Of a stretch of DNA of 64,000 bases, positions 63,308 to 64,000 are shown in pieces. Under the pieces are notes generated by a model. It ran no database searches, had not been told where the DNA came from, and saw nothing but the letters and a program-made list of their open reading frames with translations. This DNA is from Sulfuricaulis limicola. GTDB taxonomy: Bacteria; Pseudomonadota; Gammaproteobacteria; Acidiferrobacterales; Sulfurifustaceae. The DNA is taken from assembly GCF_002355735.1 (NCBI RefSeq), contig NZ_AP014879.1, forward strand, positions 62,001-126,000, in the 5' to 3' direction. Position numbers and translations under genes: made by a program. The stretch's first letter is position 1. Each line of letters starts with the position of its first letter.

Positions 63308-64000
63308 ATGGACATCGCCTCGCTGCCGGTAACGACCCTCAAGGGCGTCGGGCCCAAGCTCGCGGACAAGCTCAAGCGGCTCGGCCTGCAAACCGTGCAG
63401 GACGTCCTGTTCCATCTGCCGCTGCGCTACCAGGATCGTACCCGTCTGTTGCGCATGGGCAGCCTGCGGCCCGGCATGGAGGCCGCGGTCGAGGGCGAGA
63501 TCGAGCTGGCGGACGTGGTCTATCGCGGCCGGCGCAGCCTGATCTGCCGCGTCAGCGACGGCTCCGGTCATCTGCATCTGCGGTTTTTCTATTTCAACGC
63601 CATCCAGCAGCAGAATCTCGCGCGCGGCCGGCGCCTGCGGCTGTTCGGCGAGGTGCGCTTCGGCCCGGTCGGGCTGGAGATGATCCATCCCGAGTACGAA
63701 TTCATCGACGGCGCGCAGGCACCGCCGGCCGAGGAAAACCTGACGCCGGTTTATCCGACGACCACGGGCGTGCACCAGCTGAGCCTGCGCAAGCTGGCGC
63801 GCCAGGCGCTGGAAAAGCATCTCGACAAGATCCACGAATGGCTGCCGCCCGCCGTGTTGCAGGAACTGCAACTGCCGACGCTCACCGAGGCGCTGGCGCT
63901 GGTGCATCAGCCGCCGCCGCACACGCCGGTGGAACTGCTGGCGGAAGGCAAGCATCCCGCGGTGCTGCGCCTGTCGTTCGAGGAACTGCTGGCGCATCAC
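63308..64000 (+). CDS. recG: ATP-dependent DNA helicase RecG, N-terminal part
   Basis: This gene is open to the window end, giving the first 231 codons. MDIASLPVTTLKGVGPKLADKL and VQDVLFHLPLRYQDRT are the RecG N-terminal helical signature, followed by the OB-fold wedge domain (AAVEGEIELADVVYRGRRSL, VRFGPVGLEMIHPEYE) that splits forks. The helicase motifs lie beyond the window. It is in the expected place after spoT-ridA. Confidence 0.93.
   Translation, partial: MDIASLPVTTLKGVGPKLADKLKRLGLQTVQDVLFHLPLRYQDRTRLLRMGSLRPGMEAAVEGEIELADVVYRGRRSLICRVSDGSGHLHLRFFYFNAIQQQNLARGRRLRLFGEVRFGPVGLEMIHPEYEFIDGAQAPPAEENLTPVYPTTTGVHQLSLRKLARQALEKHLDKIHEWLPPAVLQELQLPTLTEALALVHQPPPHTPVELLAEGKHPAVLRLSFEELLAHH

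Overview
The window is high-GC chromosomal DNA from a gammaproteobacterium. The gene orders pilMNOPQ-aroK-aroB-dgt-gltB-gltD-hemE and yicC-gmk-rpoZ-spoT-ridA-recG, with rph-rdgB divergent from yicC, are typical of that class. Flavocytochrome c sulfide dehydrogenase (fccAB), a TusA sulfur carrier and a DsrE2-like protein point to a sulfur oxidiser. My best guess is an Acidiferrobacterales-like lineage (Sulfuricaulis/Sulfurifustis type); that is inference from gene content, not a search result.

Layout. 1-16 kb: type IV pilus secretin operon, shikimate enzymes, a dGTPase-like protein, glutamate synthase and hemE. 16-24 kb: a Cys-rich unknown, two tandem diguanylate cyclases started by TTG, a YfaZ-like outer-membrane protein, an aldolase/SDR fusion, an exported phosphatase, a papain-like lipoprotein and a Nudix hydrolase. 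24-36 kb: fccAB, a beta-CASP nuclease, a ketosamine-type kinase, a GGDEF-EAL protein, DoxX, a PEP-CTERM protein, PriA and a YdjM-like membrane protein. 36.5-42 kb: a TetR regulator and oxidoreductase, then tusA, marR, dsrE2, a peroxiredoxin-like protein and a GST. 42-50.5 kb: katG divergent from oxyR, then a TolC/mini-adaptor/RND efflux operon. 50.5-64 kb: hemJ, a TlpA-like thioredoxin, hemW, a DMT transporter, an AT-rich two-gene insert ending in an integron-type attC site, rdgB, rph, a PP2C/Ser-Thr kinase pair, and the yicC to recG block, with recG cut by the window end.

Functional themes: sulfide oxidation and sulfur trafficking (fccAB, tusA, dsrE2); peroxide defence (katG, oxyR with both redox cysteines at 199 and 208, peroxiredoxin-like protein, GST); c-di-GMP and (p)ppGpp signalling; haem synthesis (hemE, hemJ, hemW); nucleotide-pool cleaning (dgt, Nudix, rdgB).

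The most unusual material is between genes. (1) At least six intergenic spacers hold the same architecture: short units of 7, 9 or 10 nt repeated about three times, then an inverted copy of the arm. Unit sequences differ between sites, and one reaches into the ridA stop codon. (2) A 58-bp attC-like site closes an AT-rich two-gene insert between rdgB and hemW. (3) The RND operon encodes an adaptor of only 120 residues. (4) Several operator/promoter arrangements are readable directly, at tetR, gltB, marR/dsrE2 and oxyR/katG. No tRNA, rRNA, CRISPR array, transposase or integrase gene was seen.
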